From: Loripinus fragilis
Taxonomy: Eukaryota > Mollusca > Bivalvia > Lucinida > Lucinidae
NCBI GenBank assembly: GCA_964019695.1
Contig: OZ026515.1
Location: forward strand, 145,069,152-145,133,151
Length of the DNA: 64,000 bases
Reading direction: 5' to 3'
The notes under the pieces are model-generated. The model saw only the letters and a list, made by a program, of their open reading frames with translations. It searched no databases and was not told the DNA's origin. The translations under genes were made by a program, and so were the position numbers. This document shows positions 1 to 10,850 of the stretch, piece after piece; the stretch's first letter is position 1; the number at the start of each line of letters is the position of its first letter.

Positions 1-890
1 ATTGAAAGAAGATTATATAAACGTTATCATGCAAGCAACTTTTGGATTGTTACTTAGACTTGCATAGCATTTTGCTTCAGAAAAACTTCAGTATACAGGA
101 ATGACCTTTTTATAATGGTCCGTAACTCGAAAATTATAGTGAGTGTTTCTTTATGTTTGGTGCCATTTTAAAGGCGACAAATCGTTATTTCCAGAGAGGT
201 ATGACATTTTGTCGTAGCATATATGTGAAGAAAGTTATGAAGCTTCTTGCATTCATATTTGAACAGCCCTCGTAATCTGATCTCATTATGTTATAACTTG
301 AACTGAAACTAATTGTGGCATGCAATATACTGGATAAACTGGTCGATCCCTTAAGACTAGGTTTCGGGAGCACTTCCATTAAATGAAAAAGCCTAAAAAA
401 TTAGACACGTTTCTTTATCGCCATTTCAAAAATAATGGTCATTCACTTAGTAGAGCTTTTATTCAGCCAGTTGATAAAATATGTATATCATCCAAACTAT
501 TCCATCAAAATAAAAACTTATGAAAAGACACGAAACTGAACTTAAATGGATACATTTTTGCAATCACCCTTTCTTTTAGGTTTAAATGATAATATATACC
601 TCGATGATATATTTCTAAAATGCTCTATTTTGATTTTTTCCCCTTTTGAAATGTAATAAAAAGTAAAAGTAGATCTCATGGTAAACGAAAAAACGGCATT
701 ATTAAGCATAAAATTTGTTCTGAAAAAACGCATAAATACTTATCTTAAGGACCTTTTTATTGTTTTAAATTATCACGGTCGCCATGTTTCACTTTCATTT
801 TTAAGTTCTTTGCCAATTTCAGTTTTACGTAATTTAGAGTAAGAGGCTTATGAACTCCATGATAGAGCTAACAAATTATTTAATGCAGCT
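1..890. other. AT-rich stretch, nothing recognised
   Basis: No reading frame with recognisable motifs is present, and I see no tandem or inverted repeat of note. The short open frames here have no features beyond AT-rich composition. The last ~100 bases may already belong to the retroelement fragment that follows, but I could not align them by eye. Confidence 0.5.
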
Positions 891-893
891 CTG

Positions 894-1549
894 TTGTGTA
901 GGTGTAATGTTGAAAATTTCCTTAGTCCTTATATCGATTTGGAGGTCAACCATAAACTACATTTTATCAAAATTCCAATCATTAACAAAGGTATGGAGTT
1001 TACCGATTTGCATAGTATCTTAAAGGACAAATCAGTGATTTCCTCTGTTCCATATTACTTTAATAATTCAGAAACACCTATGATTTGCTATAAATATAAC
1101 AAACATATTAGGTCTGCTCTATTCAACTTTAAAAAAATTGAGACTGATATGAATATTAATTCAAATACCCCCGGCTCCTGAGACTGTCAAAATTCTAATT
1201 ATTTACATCCCGCTGCAGGGCATGTGATTACAGGCAATCTAAATGTCATTCCTGACGCTAGAGTTCGCAATATTATTTCGAAAGGCCCTTAATTTTGATT
1301 TCCCTCTAATATTTATTTCCCTAAATATCATAGAGAAATCGTGTCTTCATTAAATGACTTCAATAATCGTTGGTATAAACGAGAAATGTTGAAACTGATG
1401 CTTTGAAGAAATGGAAGATTAATATTTTTAAAATTATTGGTACTCGTATATCATTTTACTCTCGTAATATTCATCTTTTATTTCTAAAACCTGAATATTA
1501 TTTTCGTCGTCTTAAACCAGATATCCTGGATTTCCATATGAAAAATTGT
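894..1549 (+). pseudogene. N-terminal fragment of a Penelope-like-type reverse transcriptase
   Basis: This is the start of the same RT superfamily whose palm and thumb appear at 5.8-6.8, 42.5-43.2 and 52.6-53.5 kb. The frame reads through segments such as YIDLEVNHKLHF, DLHSILKDKSVISSVPYYF and ICYKYNKHIRSALFNF. After a stop near 1181 it continues with HPAAGHVITGNLNVIPDA, RNIISKGP, SLNDFNNRWYKRE and a final DFHMK segment. The AGHVITGNL and LNDF..RW.KRE blocks are ones I associate with the N-terminal region of this family, upstream of the palm. Stops and frameshifts make it non-functional. It ends abruptly at the terminus of an opposite-strand F2 tail, so the host copy was probably cut by that insertion. 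The family name is by motif recall; the match among the window's copies is direct. Confidence 0.7.
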
Positions 1550-2037
1550 AAGTGAGTATGATCAGGAAATACCACAATAACAAACCGCAGACAACCCCAT
1601 GGCACCGCAAGGAAGAGCCGCTCAACCATCACGAGACACCAGGAAGACAAATTAAGCAAAGCAACAAGCTCTCTCTTCCCCATCAAGATGATTGCAATAC
1701 TAGAACGGACACAAAGCAACGTACAGCAAAACAGATAACAATTACAGACTCCCACAATGGGAGTAACAATGAACAAAAAGTCAACAACAACAGAACCACC
1801 CCTTAGAATGGTCAGCAGCCTAAGATACCGGATTTTACTGGTACCAAATCTTCACCCTAGATTCTGCTGTTGTTGAAGTACAAGAAATGTTAGCTCGCAT
1901 GAGGCCATCTAACTAATGCAATATATCATCATGGAAAAACACTCTAATCAAATTAACACACCATGATGAAACAAAGAAAAGGGCTCATGACTCACATATA
2001 GTCAGAGCTAAAGAAAACCTCAAGTTGAGCCACGGTG
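1550..2037 (-). mobile_element. F2 retroelement tail, reverse orientation
   Basis: This is one of about nine copies of a conserved noncoding 3' tail, here called F2. Read on the minus strand it ends in a tgatcatactcac terminus at 1550. It carries family landmarks also seen at 5.2, 6.9, 26.0, 36.7 and 48.0 kb: the agagccgctcaaccatcac segment, the 'caccaaatcttc' block, and the ctcaagttgagccacggtgg segment near 2020. The 5' part present in the 26.0-kb copy is missing, as expected for a 5'-truncated retrocopy. It abuts the RT fragment at 894-1549. No coding potential is supported. Confidence 0.75.
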
Positions 2038-2039
2038 GA

Positions 2040-2177
2040 CGTACATACTATAATTGCATAAACCATTTCATAAAAGCTGTTTTGGCAAACGGTGAAGACC
2101 AAGATGAGATGTTCGCTAAGATAAACACACTTTTCAGGGACAATAATACATCATTTAATAGAAATTATGAACGTTAA
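2040..2177 (+). other. Short open frame of 46 codons next to the F2 copy
   Basis: Directly after the F2 copy a frame stays open for 45 codons and ends at taa 2175-2177. The peptide is mixed and polar, with segments such as YYNCINHFIKAVLANGEDQD and INTLFRDNN. It has no ATG near its left edge. It could be the remains of a coding exon cut by the F2 insertion or a chance frame. I do not recognise it. Confidence 0.2.
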
Positions 2178-2241
2178 ACCCTTAAAATACAAAATTAAAA
2201 ATTCCATATTATTGTATCAATATGTGTGCATTAATCCATAT

Positions 2242-2435
2242 TATTCGTGTGATAGGCGCATGACCATCTTTGTTATGTTATGTACATACATCGGAACAAA
2301 TACATATTGTCATTTGATTGGTCGAGATGATGAGAATATTCTGTCATCATGTATTGACCAATCAGATGACACTTTACATTTGCTCCGATACATGCACACA
2401 AAGCAACAAAGATGGCGTGCACCCATCACACGAAT
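2242..2435. repeat. 194-bp foldback palindrome
   Basis: The left arm (from attcgtgtgataggcgcatg at 2242) pairs with the right arm, which ends ...cccatcacacgaat at 2435. Each arm is about 80 bp with scattered mismatches. Shared blocks include ccatctttgtt, atgattggtc-like CCAAT-containing sequence and atcggaacaaat/atttgctccgat. The centre is itself palindromic (gatgatgagaatattctgtc followed by atcat). This is a MITE or foldback architecture. It lacks the gcgaggc core seen in the foldbacks at 3.2, 29.8, 35.4 and 47.4 kb. Confidence 0.7.
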
Positions 2436-3190
2436 ACAATCAGACTTCACAGAAAAAACAAAATGACAATAAAACCGTGAATGTGGCATACTTCTGACAT
2501 ATGGCGGGGGATAGAGCATGCAATTGTTTATTCAAAGGGTATACGCACGAGATTATAACCTAAATAATAACGGTGTAATACACCCAGAAACAAATTGTGC
2601 AGCAGCTGAGTGACTTTGAGTATACAAGTATAGAAAAAGGAAACGTCAATCTCCTGTGGTTTTGCACACGCGACACGGGTGTGGCTCGCTGTAAATCACA
2701 ACACCAGTGTCACTTCTGGCGAATGAGTTCGATGTTCGAAGCGTATTGCACGGGCAACAGAGGCTGGCAGCTGTCAATCTGAATTGTGTGTAATTCATGA
2801 GGCTATGAACGTTTGCAAAATTCTAAAGATTTATTAAAGGATTGCTGCGAAAATGTAAATATATGGTAATAAACTAAAAGCCACTGGCCCTAGGTGTAAG
2901 ACAATGCTCTGTTGAATTTAATATTGACGGCATCATAAGCCCATTATAAATCCTGGCCCATCGATAAACTCACAAAATTAAGTTACATTGTTATGGGGAT
3001 AGGTTAAATAAATATTTATTAATATATTTAAGCCCTTGATTTTTGAAATCGATTCTCTTTTTGCTGGAGTTATTTATAACGGACAAAACACATCTCGTCA
3101 ATGGTCTATTGTTATCAAATTTCAAGTTATAAGCATGGAGTGACAAACATATCAGAAACAGGTCTGGTTCCTTGTTTGAAAAAATAACAC
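2436..3190. other. Unassigned DNA
   Basis: Apart from short frames with no recognisable motifs, I see no supportable gene or repeat here. A slightly GC-richer patch at 2640-2780 remains open for 61 codons but has no motif. Confidence 0.4.
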
Positions 3191-3193
3191 GAT

Positions 3194-3510
3194 ACATGGG
3201 TGCTCTTGTATTATTGAATTTATTAAACGAGTTGGGGAAAAGAAATAAAGTGCGAGGCTTGCCGAGCATTTTATCTCTTTTTCGCAACAATTTTGATAAA
3301 TTCAATAATACAAGAGCACGAATGTGAGATTCTATTTATCATTTGACATTAAGATTACTTTGAAATCTCCTTTCTGCCGTAAAAAGGTTATAATTTTGTC
3401 ATTGTAATAGACGTCATAACGTTTCCCGAAAATCTGTAAATCACTAGTGGTTTATCGATTTTATTGCATGGCGTTATTTCACACCCAGGCGCGACGTCAC
3501 ATGATAAATC
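3194..3510. mobile_element. Foldback element, subfamily A, copy 1
   Basis: Arms of about 55 bp (gtgctcttgtattattgaat at 3200 and its complement ending near 3324) flank the core gcgaggcttgccgagc at 3252-3267. The right arm is followed by attctatttatcatttgaca and then a conserved ~180-bp tail containing actagtggtttatcgattt and a cgcgacgtca CRE-like site near 3490. The copies at 35.4 and 47.3 kb share arms, core and at least part of the tail. There is no ORF. It is likely a nonautonomous DNA element; the mobilising enzyme is unknown. Confidence 0.8.
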
Positions 3511-3780
3511 CAGCTATAGCACTGTAAATGTTAAACTTTTTCAATTCTTTACCAGGGCTTTTATTGTACTGAAATGTTCGACTACTATCCTCATCATGGT
3601 CAATGGTACGACACAGAGAGACAAACAAATCACACTGAATAACCGTGGCGAAACATTAAAATTATGCAAATTGATTGGCAATTAAGAACTCTCCACCACG
3701 TATAACGAATGTCTTATTTTCGAACTTTTATCGTAGATTTTTGGCAAAATTATGCCAAAATTAAAATATTTTAATGTTTA

Positions 3781-4011
3781 ATGTGTTATCCTGACGGTTC
3801 TTCTTTTGTGGATCATTTATGTTTTTCTGTCTTGTGTTTGCTATGCCTTTGTGCGCATCTGTTTATTTGTGCCTTATGGTTACCTGCTGGGAGAGGGCTG
3901 ACCTCTTGGCTGTCGCTTGTGGTGTCTAACTGTGAGTTTGTCACTTTCCCATTGGTATCCTGGGTCAGGTGAGGTACTTATCGATCCCTACACTTTGTAG
4001 CCTTACTTACT
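3781..4011 (+). mobile_element. F1 retroelement tail, 3' end only
   Basis: A 5'-truncated copy of the F1 tail, matching the end of the RT-linked copy at 43136-43758. Landmarks in order are ttcttttgtggatc, gtcttgtgtttgctatg, 'acctgctggga.agggctgacctctt', cactttcccattggtatcct and the terminus ccttacttacttt near 4009. No coding potential is supported; the open frame through it is incidental. Confidence 0.8.
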
Positions 4012-4022
4012 TTGGTCAGTAG

Positions 4023-4210
4023 GGAGCGCAGTAGCTCAGTGGTAAAATGTTTGACTCGAGACTGAGGGGCCGCGGGTTCGAGTCTCACCGGCGTCACTGT
4101 GTTGTGTCCTTGAGCAAGAACATTGATCCTAGCTTAGTACTGGTGCAAGTCAGGAAGACCCATCCCTTTATTACTGAAAGATTGTTGATGGGGCGTAAAG
4201 AATGAAATCA
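4023..4210 (+). mobile_element. tRNA-derived SINE
   Basis: The head is tRNA-like. It has a perfect RNA polymerase III A box, tagctcagtgg, at 4032-4042 and a near-consensus B box, ggttcgagtct, at 4075-4085, spaced as in a tRNA. It is followed by gttgtgtccttgagcaag, the start of a conserved body I associate with metazoan tRNA-SINEs. The body then decays towards an AT-rich tail after about 4200. The head does not fold into a clean cloverleaf with paired acceptor ends by eye, so I call a SINE rather than a tRNA gene. It lies directly after the F1 terminus. Confidence 0.65.
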
Positions 4211-4407
4211 AACAAATTTTTTGGTAAGTCAGCTTCGTTTGGTTTCTGGCAGCGAGTAATGTTGAAAATATATCTGTCGGAATACCTCTCATAGTATCGC
4301 AATCATCTTGATAGCTAAATGAGCTGGTTACTTTCGTTCTTCTATGTATATGCGTTAATGTGTTCATCTGTGCTCCGGTTCTGAGGTTATAAAACTTTGT
4401 TGGACGC

Positions 4408-4620
4408 AATTCCAATGAGCATGAAATTTCAACTGCTCGTATAAACTAAAATGCTGAAAGATAAAGACATTTCTTGCTTTCAAACTCTCAGATTCTGTAT
4501 CTGTCAAGATGATAAATGTTTAAATGTCAACAATGTTGGCATTTGAACATTTATGAGCAGGTTAAAGTTCACGATCAGTTGAGTTGAGCATGAAAACAAT
4601 TGTATAACCCCGAGGCCTGG
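4408..4620. repeat. Dispersed repeat R3, copy 1
   Basis: It shares an ordered set of blocks with 33985-34290: gagcatg...atttcaactgctc near 4415, atgtcaacaatgttggcat near 4525, acatttatgagcaggttaaa near 4550 and cagttgagttgagcatgaa near 4575. There is no ORF. It is probably an old nonautonomous element of unknown class. A degenerate F2-like stretch with ctaaggcggtgggtct may follow at 4650-4775. Confidence 0.5.
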
Positions 4621-4988
4621 TTTTATCCCAGTGGCTTTGGCTCCTGTCAATTCTAAGGCGGTGGGTCTCTTATTGTTGCTCTCATTTTTTGGGTTTACTT
4701 TTTTTATTGGTCCTCGTATTGTTATGCAATACATAGTGTTCTTTTTAGTTTTGCAAACATCTCACTGAAGAAGAGAGATATTGTTGCTTTACTTCACTTG
4801 TCATGTTGATGTCACGTGGCTGTTTGTATTCTATAACTATTTTTTGTGGCCATGTTCCTTGGCTATAACCAGTACTGGCCGAGTGGGTTTGTGGTTTTGT
4901 GGTTGTTTCTTATTTCCAAGAGCACCAGAAGGATCAACCGGTAGTTATTCTGGTTTTAAAGCGTCTCCAAAGACGGGCCATGGCTTAA

Positions 4989-5176
4989 AGTAAGTAAGGG
5001 TGCAGAGATCAGGAATCGATACAATTAAGTAACACACCTGACCCAGGATACCAATGGGAAAGTGACAAACTCACAGTTATACACCACAAACGAGAGCCAA
5101 GAGGTCAGCCCTTTCCCAGCATGTAACCACAAGGCACACATAAGCAGACGCGCACAAAGGCAAAACAGACACAAAA
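4989..5176 (-). mobile_element. F1 tail fragment, reverse orientation
   Basis: Read on the minus strand this is the last ~190 bp of F1. On the plus strand it starts agtaagtaagggtgcagaga and runs through 'ccaatgggaaagtgacaaa' to 'gcacaaaggc'. It adjoins the F2 terminus at 5177 with no spacer, so either one inserted at the end of the other or both arrived as one chimeric copy. Confidence 0.8.
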
Positions 5177-5820
5177 AATAGTGAGTATGGTCAGGAAATA
5201 CCACAATCACAAAACGCAGACAACCCCACGGCACCGAGAGGAAGAGCCAGTCAACCATCACGAGACACCAGGGAGACAAATTCAGCAAAGCAACCAGCTC
5301 TCTCTTCCCCATCAAGATGATTTCAATACTAGAAAGGACATAAAGTAACGTACAACAAAACATGGAAAGGTAACAGACTCTCACAATGGGAGTAACAACA
5401 AACACAAAGTCAACAACAGCAACGGAACCACCGCCTTAGAACGAACAGCAGACTAAGCCTTCCGGGGGCTTAAATGCATTTTACTGGTACCAAATCTTCG
5501 CCCTAGATTCTGCTGTTGTTGAAGTACAAGAAATGTTCAGCTCGCATGGAAGCCTTCTAGCTAATGTAATGTACCATCATGGAGAAACACTCTAATCGAA
5601 TAAACACACCATGATGAAACAAAGAAAAGGGCTCATGACTCACAGATAGTCAGAGCTAAAGAAACCCTCAAGTTAAGCCACGGTGGTTCCAGCTACAGAT
5701 ATGTATCAGGCACCAACCCACCGATTAAAGATTTACATCAGAGCCGTCATAAAGTCTGAGGCCTGACCTACCGTCGTGCAATTAAAGAGAGCTATAAACC
5801 GTGATTGGGTTTAAAACCAG
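5177..5820 (-). mobile_element. F2 tail, near full length, reverse orientation
   Basis: The most complete minus-strand F2 copy. From its terminus (gtgagtatggtcaggaaata at 5181) it runs through all family landmarks. It ends at the segment complementary to the RT/tail junction (gtgattgggttt near 5801), which lies directly downstream of the RT gene on the minus strand. The adjoining 5812-6800 fragment is that RT. This is one of three places in the window where an F tail is physically joined to its RT. Confidence 0.8.
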
Positions 5821-6800
5821 GCATGCAGACTGTGGCATGACATCCAAGTTATACCCAAACCTTTATTTAACGTTTGACAATCTTTTTGAACTGATCACTA
5901 AAATTAGGTTTTGCAAACATTCGTTTGAATTTATAAACTAAATCACCATAGAATATAGGTTCTGATATGCCTTGTTGCAGAAGAGTTTTTAACCCAATGA
6001 TGTATTTATCAATTTACTCTGAGTGCCTGCGATAGGAATTTAGAAAATGCTTTTCGAATTTTATGATATCTATAACCTTGTTTCAATAACTTGGCAGTTA
6101 AGTTTCTGTTGTTGAAGTCATTAAAAATAGAACACACTCCAGCAGAACGAATAGGCAGAGAAATATATACACCATAGGGAGGAGAGCAAGGAACATCTTC
6201 ATCGAGAAATGGGAAATTTACCATTTCAAAATTAAAATCATCCCATTTATCATAAAGTTTTGAAGAAACTATGCCATTTGTTATTGACAATTTAAGTCCA
6301 AAAACGGAGCTTCAGTATCAGAAGAATTCGCCTTATTTAACTGAATTTCAGTAGGATATATCCGAGCTACCATTTGTTTAAAATAAAGATTGTCAATATT
6401 AAGTAAATCATCTAAATATCTGGAGGTGGAGTTAAAAGCATTAATAATATCAGCTTGATTATTGTCTGACAAAGACAACATAAAGTCTCTCTCATAGTAA
6501 AACAAATCTGCAACAAGAGGAGCACAATTAGTACCTATTGGAATACCGACAATTTGTCTATATAATTTCGAGCTAAATCTTTTAAATATATTGTCAAACA
6601 GATAATGGGAGCATCACACATTTTCTGACAAGACCACAATTTATATCGTTTGGGCTGTTCAGAAGTAAAACAGGCATTTTTATCATTGCAAACCAAATAA
6701 AGTTGTTGAATTCCTGGCTCCCTTTCTTCAAATGTCTAAAAGGGAATTTAGGTTTAGGTGGTAGACGTTCTAAATTGTTGCAAAAAATGAAATTCTACCC
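5812..6800 (-). pseudogene. Penelope-like-type reverse transcriptase, palm to thumb, broken
   Basis: The minus strand encodes RQIVGIPIGTNCAPLVADLF (a motif-4 type block) near 6510-6560, then YYERDFMLSLSDNNQAD and SRYLDDLLNIDN, with the catalytic LDD, near 6400-6430. A YPTEIQLNKANSSDTEAPFL block follows, then FDLN-like text and IVSSKLYDKWDD. Downstream is LLKQGYRYHKIRKAFSKFL near 6040-6090. The order is as in complete members of the family. It is broken by frameshifts, and an internal deletion joins an LPPKPKFPFRHLKKGSQEF segment near 6700-6760 to the CDAPIICL region. GIPxGTNCAPL plus YLDDLL are motifs I associate with Penelope-like retroelements. No GIY-YIG endonuclease is visible. Confidence 0.75.
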
Positions 6801-6849
6801 TCAATCATCTTAAAAATATTTAGTTTTCAACTATTTAAGGCATTAAAAT

Positions 6850-7185
6850 CAACGAGGAAGAGCCGCTCAACCATCACAAGACACCAGGAAGACAAACTAA
6901 GCAAAGCAACCCGCTCTCTCTTCCCCATCAAGCTGATTGCAACACTAGAATGGACATAAAGTAAGGTACAACATAACATGGAACAGTTACAGACTCCCAC
7001 AATAGGTAACAACAAACACAAAGTCAACAACAACAGAACCGCCGCCTTAGAACAGACAGCAGGCTTAGCAACCGGGGGGCTTAAATGCATTTTACTGGTA
7101 CCAAATCTTCGCCCAATAAAACATAAAATATCAACAAGAGATGTACTGTCATGGAACGGTCAGTAAAACATTTTACTGGAGGGAT
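6850..7185 (-). mobile_element. F2 tail fragment followed by a short F1 fragment
   Basis: Plus-strand 6850-7110 is the complement of F2 (gaggaagagccgctcaacca onward, through the 'ccaccgccttagaac'-type block to 'accaaatcttcgccc'). From about 7147 to 7185 the sequence switches to F1 text (catggaacggtcagtaaaac, ttttactggagggatt). The two tails are therefore joined inside one ~340-bp stretch, probably through successive truncated insertions. Confidence 0.65.
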
Positions 7186-7733
7186 TAAAGTCTCATCCCA
7201 CAGACTGGGGGAAGCTTCTTCCACACGGTGCCATACATGTAGGCTGTTCTGCAATATATTGAATGTGACATTAATGTACTTACATTTTTAAATAAGTAGG
7301 AATATTTTTGTTTTTATCAGCAAGTACAAATAACTTATATAGCCCTGCTTAATCCGTTTCATGTTCAAATAAGTAAGATTATATGATATGATTTCTATTA
7401 TATATATGATATGTTTGCCTAAAACACTTATAGGAATATTTTATTCAGGACTCGCTTTTTTGCGGCGATAGCCGCAGACCTAATTATGTAAAATTGTTTT
7501 TGTAAATATAAAAATCTTGCCATTTCATTACATGAGTAATTCGCATATGTATTTATTAAAGTTTTGACGACATATACGCCACTGTTTATTTTTAGCGACC
7601 TCGGAGGACAACTTTATTAAACTGGCACTCATCAATCTTCGACATAATTTGGTTACGTTCGGGTTGTGTACACGCTATCTTAATTGATTAATATATGGAA
7701 CAAGTATGTATCAGCAAGTGAATCTTACACTGA
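7186..7733. other. Unassigned AT-rich DNA
   Basis: No gene or family repeat recognised. A small perfect hairpin (gcggcgatagccgc near 7463) is the only structure I noted. Confidence 0.4.
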
Positions 7734-7807
7734 TTACCCAGTGGTGTAGTGGTAAAACGGTTAGCTCATATTCGGAACTGCGAGGGTTTGATTCCCAGTG
7801 TTGGCAT
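7734..7807 (+). repeat. tRNA-like Pol III promoter relic
   Basis: The A box tggtgtagtgg at 7742-7752 fits the consensus exactly. The B box ggtttgattcc at 7785-7795 has one change from consensus (C to T). Spacing is tRNA-like, but acceptor-stem ends do not pair well, and a T-rich AT tail follows. It is best read as a SINE head or tRNA pseudogene. I do not assign an amino acid. Confidence 0.5.
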
Positions 7808-8261
7808 AGTTAAGTTTTTAAGCATCATTTTATATATCATTTGTAAGCTATGATAAGTTTTTATGCATTTTTTCTTGTGTATTTTGATATTTGATAACCT
7901 GTTATATGCATGTTTTATTTTTGTTTGTTCTATGAAATTTAATGCAATATAATAATAAGACAGTTACTATGTTTCACTGACTGTACGGTTGTGCAGATAC
8001 TAGCTGTTTTCGTGCTGCTACCGTCGTCTGAATCATATCGCCCAACATGGCAAGCTAGAGGCAAACGTTTTTGTCTGAGCCTTCATCTACGTCTAAACTG
8101 CGCATCTGTAATAAGTATCAAAATCTCATGCACCGACTCATATATTGACGTACGTGTGCATGTGTGTATATTTTAATTACATACCAAGTCATGAGCAAAT
8201 TACTAGCAAAGTAATTTACTCAAAAAAGAGAAAAAATCATTTAAAAAAAATATAAAGGATT

Positions 8262-8335
8262 ATCGTCTGATTCGAACCCACCATCTCAACCTTGGCAGCT
8301 ATACGCTCTCTCCAAAGCGCCAATCGGGACAGTGA
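8262..8335 (-). repeat. tRNA-like relic, minus strand
   Basis: The minus strand contains ggttcgaatca, one base from the consensus B box (complement at 8268-8278). It is preceded by a 60-base head with a poor A box (tggcgctttgg). The left end on the plus strand runs into A-rich sequence, as expected at the 3' end of a minus-strand SINE. The cloverleaf is not convincing. Confidence 0.4.
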
Positions 8336-8864
8336 TGAATGAAAAGCAGATTACATGAGAGAATGTATTATTCTGAAACCAGTACTTTTTGTTATGTTCG
8401 GAAATTTAAAATTAGAATAACGGATTCATACGAGTTCATACGGCATATGCATGAGTGCCAGTTTAATTTTTTTTACCTATATGATATATCGAATAAACAA
8501 TCATTAAGTTGTAAAAAGTACATACGCTATTTATGTTTCACCATTTCAAGCCAAGTGCTGGTTTGGGTCTGGAATATTCGGTACATTGTGTTTGATCGAT
8601 AAATCTTCGCAGTTTTGCAACAACGGAAATAAATACAAAGTCGCAATAACATGCGTTTTTGGGCGTAGACTTTGTAAGAACCTGGACATCTGAGCACAAT
8701 AAGCGCTGTACCTACGTGTACGGCAAATATGCATGTGCGTGAAACTCGGCGCAATTATATGGTCTTAAGGTATTTAATTTTGCTTTTGGAAGCATAATGC
8801 AACCAACAGTGTTTACTTGTGTGTCTTGAGAGCTCATTATAGCCCTGTGAAATGCTCTGAAACC

Positions 8865-10085
8865 ATCTTTCCACCCGAGGGCTTCACCCCCAAGGCCCCC
8901 CAGGGGGGTCTGTGCTCCCTTGATCCCTGAAAATAATGCATCGATCTCCCCAGATCCCTGACAATAATTGCCCTGGCTCCCTAAAAATATTTTGCCTTTG
9001 CTCCCCAAATCCCTGAAAATAGGCATGCTTCTCCCCAGATCCCCAAAAATATAAGTCAATTCTCCCTAAAATGTATTTTTCTTTTCGTAGTCCTAGATTA
9101 AAATCACATAATTAAAAAACTATGAAGCTATACAAAAGTGTATGACTTAATGATAACTTAATATTTTGCCTTATACATGTAAAGACAGGGCTTAGTCATG
9201 GAATACATGACATATAATTATTTCAATGAAATGCATGGTATATGGCTCAATAAGGCCAGTCCTTAAAATGCTGTTGCTGTACCTGGTAGAGGGGGCATGG
9301 CGGAACGCTCTCTAGGTTTGATTTTTTAATTAGAGACAGACCATTTGTTTTTCTGGTTGAGGGGGGGGGGGGGGGCAGGGGCTGATTTTTTCCAACAGCT
9401 TAAACTAGATTTTTTTATAGACAAAGTGAAAGTATTTTTGTAATACAAATGTCTATGATTGCTATTAGCCCCTATGCACTTGTTTAACTTCAGTTTCATC
9501 AAATAAGTATATATCTGATCAACATTCTTAAGTTTCCTTATAAAAATGAGCTAATCACCTAAAAATCACCTAAAAAGAGTATTACATAGCAGGTGCATAG
9601 GTTACAATACGCAGCCAGACTCTTGCTAGGGGGATCCGGGGGAATGCTCCCTTGGGAAAATTTTTTGATAAAAATGGTGCGATCTGGTGCAATCTGGGCG
9701 TTCCAAAGTATGCTATTACCAAGCTAAAAATTAACAATCTAAGGTTAATAAATCAACAACAACAGAAGTTAATTGCCATATATTTTTCCGTAGGTCAATC
9801 TAGATGTACATGATATAAGAAAATAAATACATTTAGAATTTACAAGGGGGGTCTGGGGGGTTATCCCCCCAGAAGCAGGAGAAATTAAAAAAAAATCAAA
9901 CAAAATGGAGGCTTTCCTTTATTTTTTTGCTTTTTGGCTGGGCTACCTAGATCTCCAAAACTATTAGCTTGCTCCCCAGCTCCCCTAAAATAATTACCAG
10001 TGCTCCCTAGATCCCTGAAAAAAAAACATTCTCCCCAGATCCCCAACACCCCTAGGGGCCCCGCCCCCTGACTCCATATAAGGGA
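8865..10085. repeat. GC-tract-rich repeat region with ctccccagatccctgaaaat units
   Basis: Two blocks, 8890-9065 and 9950-10060, carry tandem degenerate units of about 30 bp of the type ctccccagatccctgaaaat. Between them are C/G runs: ccccccaggggggt near 8899, a 15-base G run at 9361-9375 followed by caggggc, and ggggggtctggggggt near 9845. The G run could form a quadruplex. Gccccgccccctgactcc closes the region. The block order suggests one ~1.2-kb element with related ends, but I could not fix its termini. Confidence 0.5.
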
Positions 10086-10619
10086 GTGCCCACATACTCC
10101 TTTAAGAGTGCGTATTCAATTAAATGCCTCGGGTACACGCCTGAAGGTACTAAAAAGAATCATCATATCAGAATCTTCAGAATAGCACTCTACAGAAAAG
10201 CAATATTGCAAGAAATAAAGCCAGCAGGTGACAAAATTTGAAATTGTCAGTTGAGAATTCAGTAAAATATTTTCATTGGCTACTATGTAAATGCTTTTTA
10301 AGCTGGTGGCATCTCTTCACAGTCAATTATCGTTGTTCCATTGTAATCCCTTTAACCTCACCAACTGTTTATTAATCAAAATCCATAGCCTGGACTATTA
10401 GGGTAAAGATACAGTCATTAGTTCACATCCTTATTAACAGTCATTCACATGTAAGTGCCAAGGGCCCTCTTATCGAAGCTATGAGATTTCAAAAGACATA
10501 CTAATTTTCATAACAACATACATGTTGTATATATGAAAATGTTAACTGTTAAACTCAATTTCTTCGGTAATAACATATAAAATAAGCATCAACTTCTTAT
10601 CTAACGATTAACGTTTGTA
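10086..10619. other. Unassigned DNA
   Basis: No supportable gene, tandem repeat or family member seen. Confidence 0.4.
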
Positions 10620-10850
10620 AAACAGACAGCAAAGATCAGGAATCGGTACAATCAAGTATTGCTTCAGATAAGGGACACCATTGGGAAAGTGATAAAACAC
10701 ACAAGGAAACTTGACTCACAAGAGAGCAGAGAGGTCAATCTTTACCTGGCCACAAGGCTGTAAGGAACATCAAGACAGTATAGCTAAGGCAAACGTGAAA
10801 CAAATAAGACAGAAGCACTGCCCTGGAATGGTCAGTAAAATCACTTCCAT
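10620..10850 (-). mobile_element. F1 tail, diverged copy, reverse orientation
   Basis: Landmarks appear as complements in the right order: aaagatcaggaatcggtaca at 10632, attgggaaagtgataaaac near 10680, agagaggtcaa near 10726, ggccacaaggct, 'acagaagcactgccctggaa' and ggtcagtaaaatcac near 10831. It is more diverged than most copies, so probably older. Confidence 0.65.

Noticed and set aside
4022..4098. Functional tRNA gene
   Set aside because: A and B boxes are good, but acceptor ends do not pair convincingly and a SINE body follows.
5025..5405. 126-codon minus-strand protein with hydrophobic segments
   Set aside because: The frame runs across the joined F1 and F2 tails; similar frames recur in other tail copies with different breaks, so it is noncoding.
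7734..7807. Functional tRNA gene
   Set aside because: Mutated B box and no clean cloverleaf; more likely a SINE or tRNA relic.
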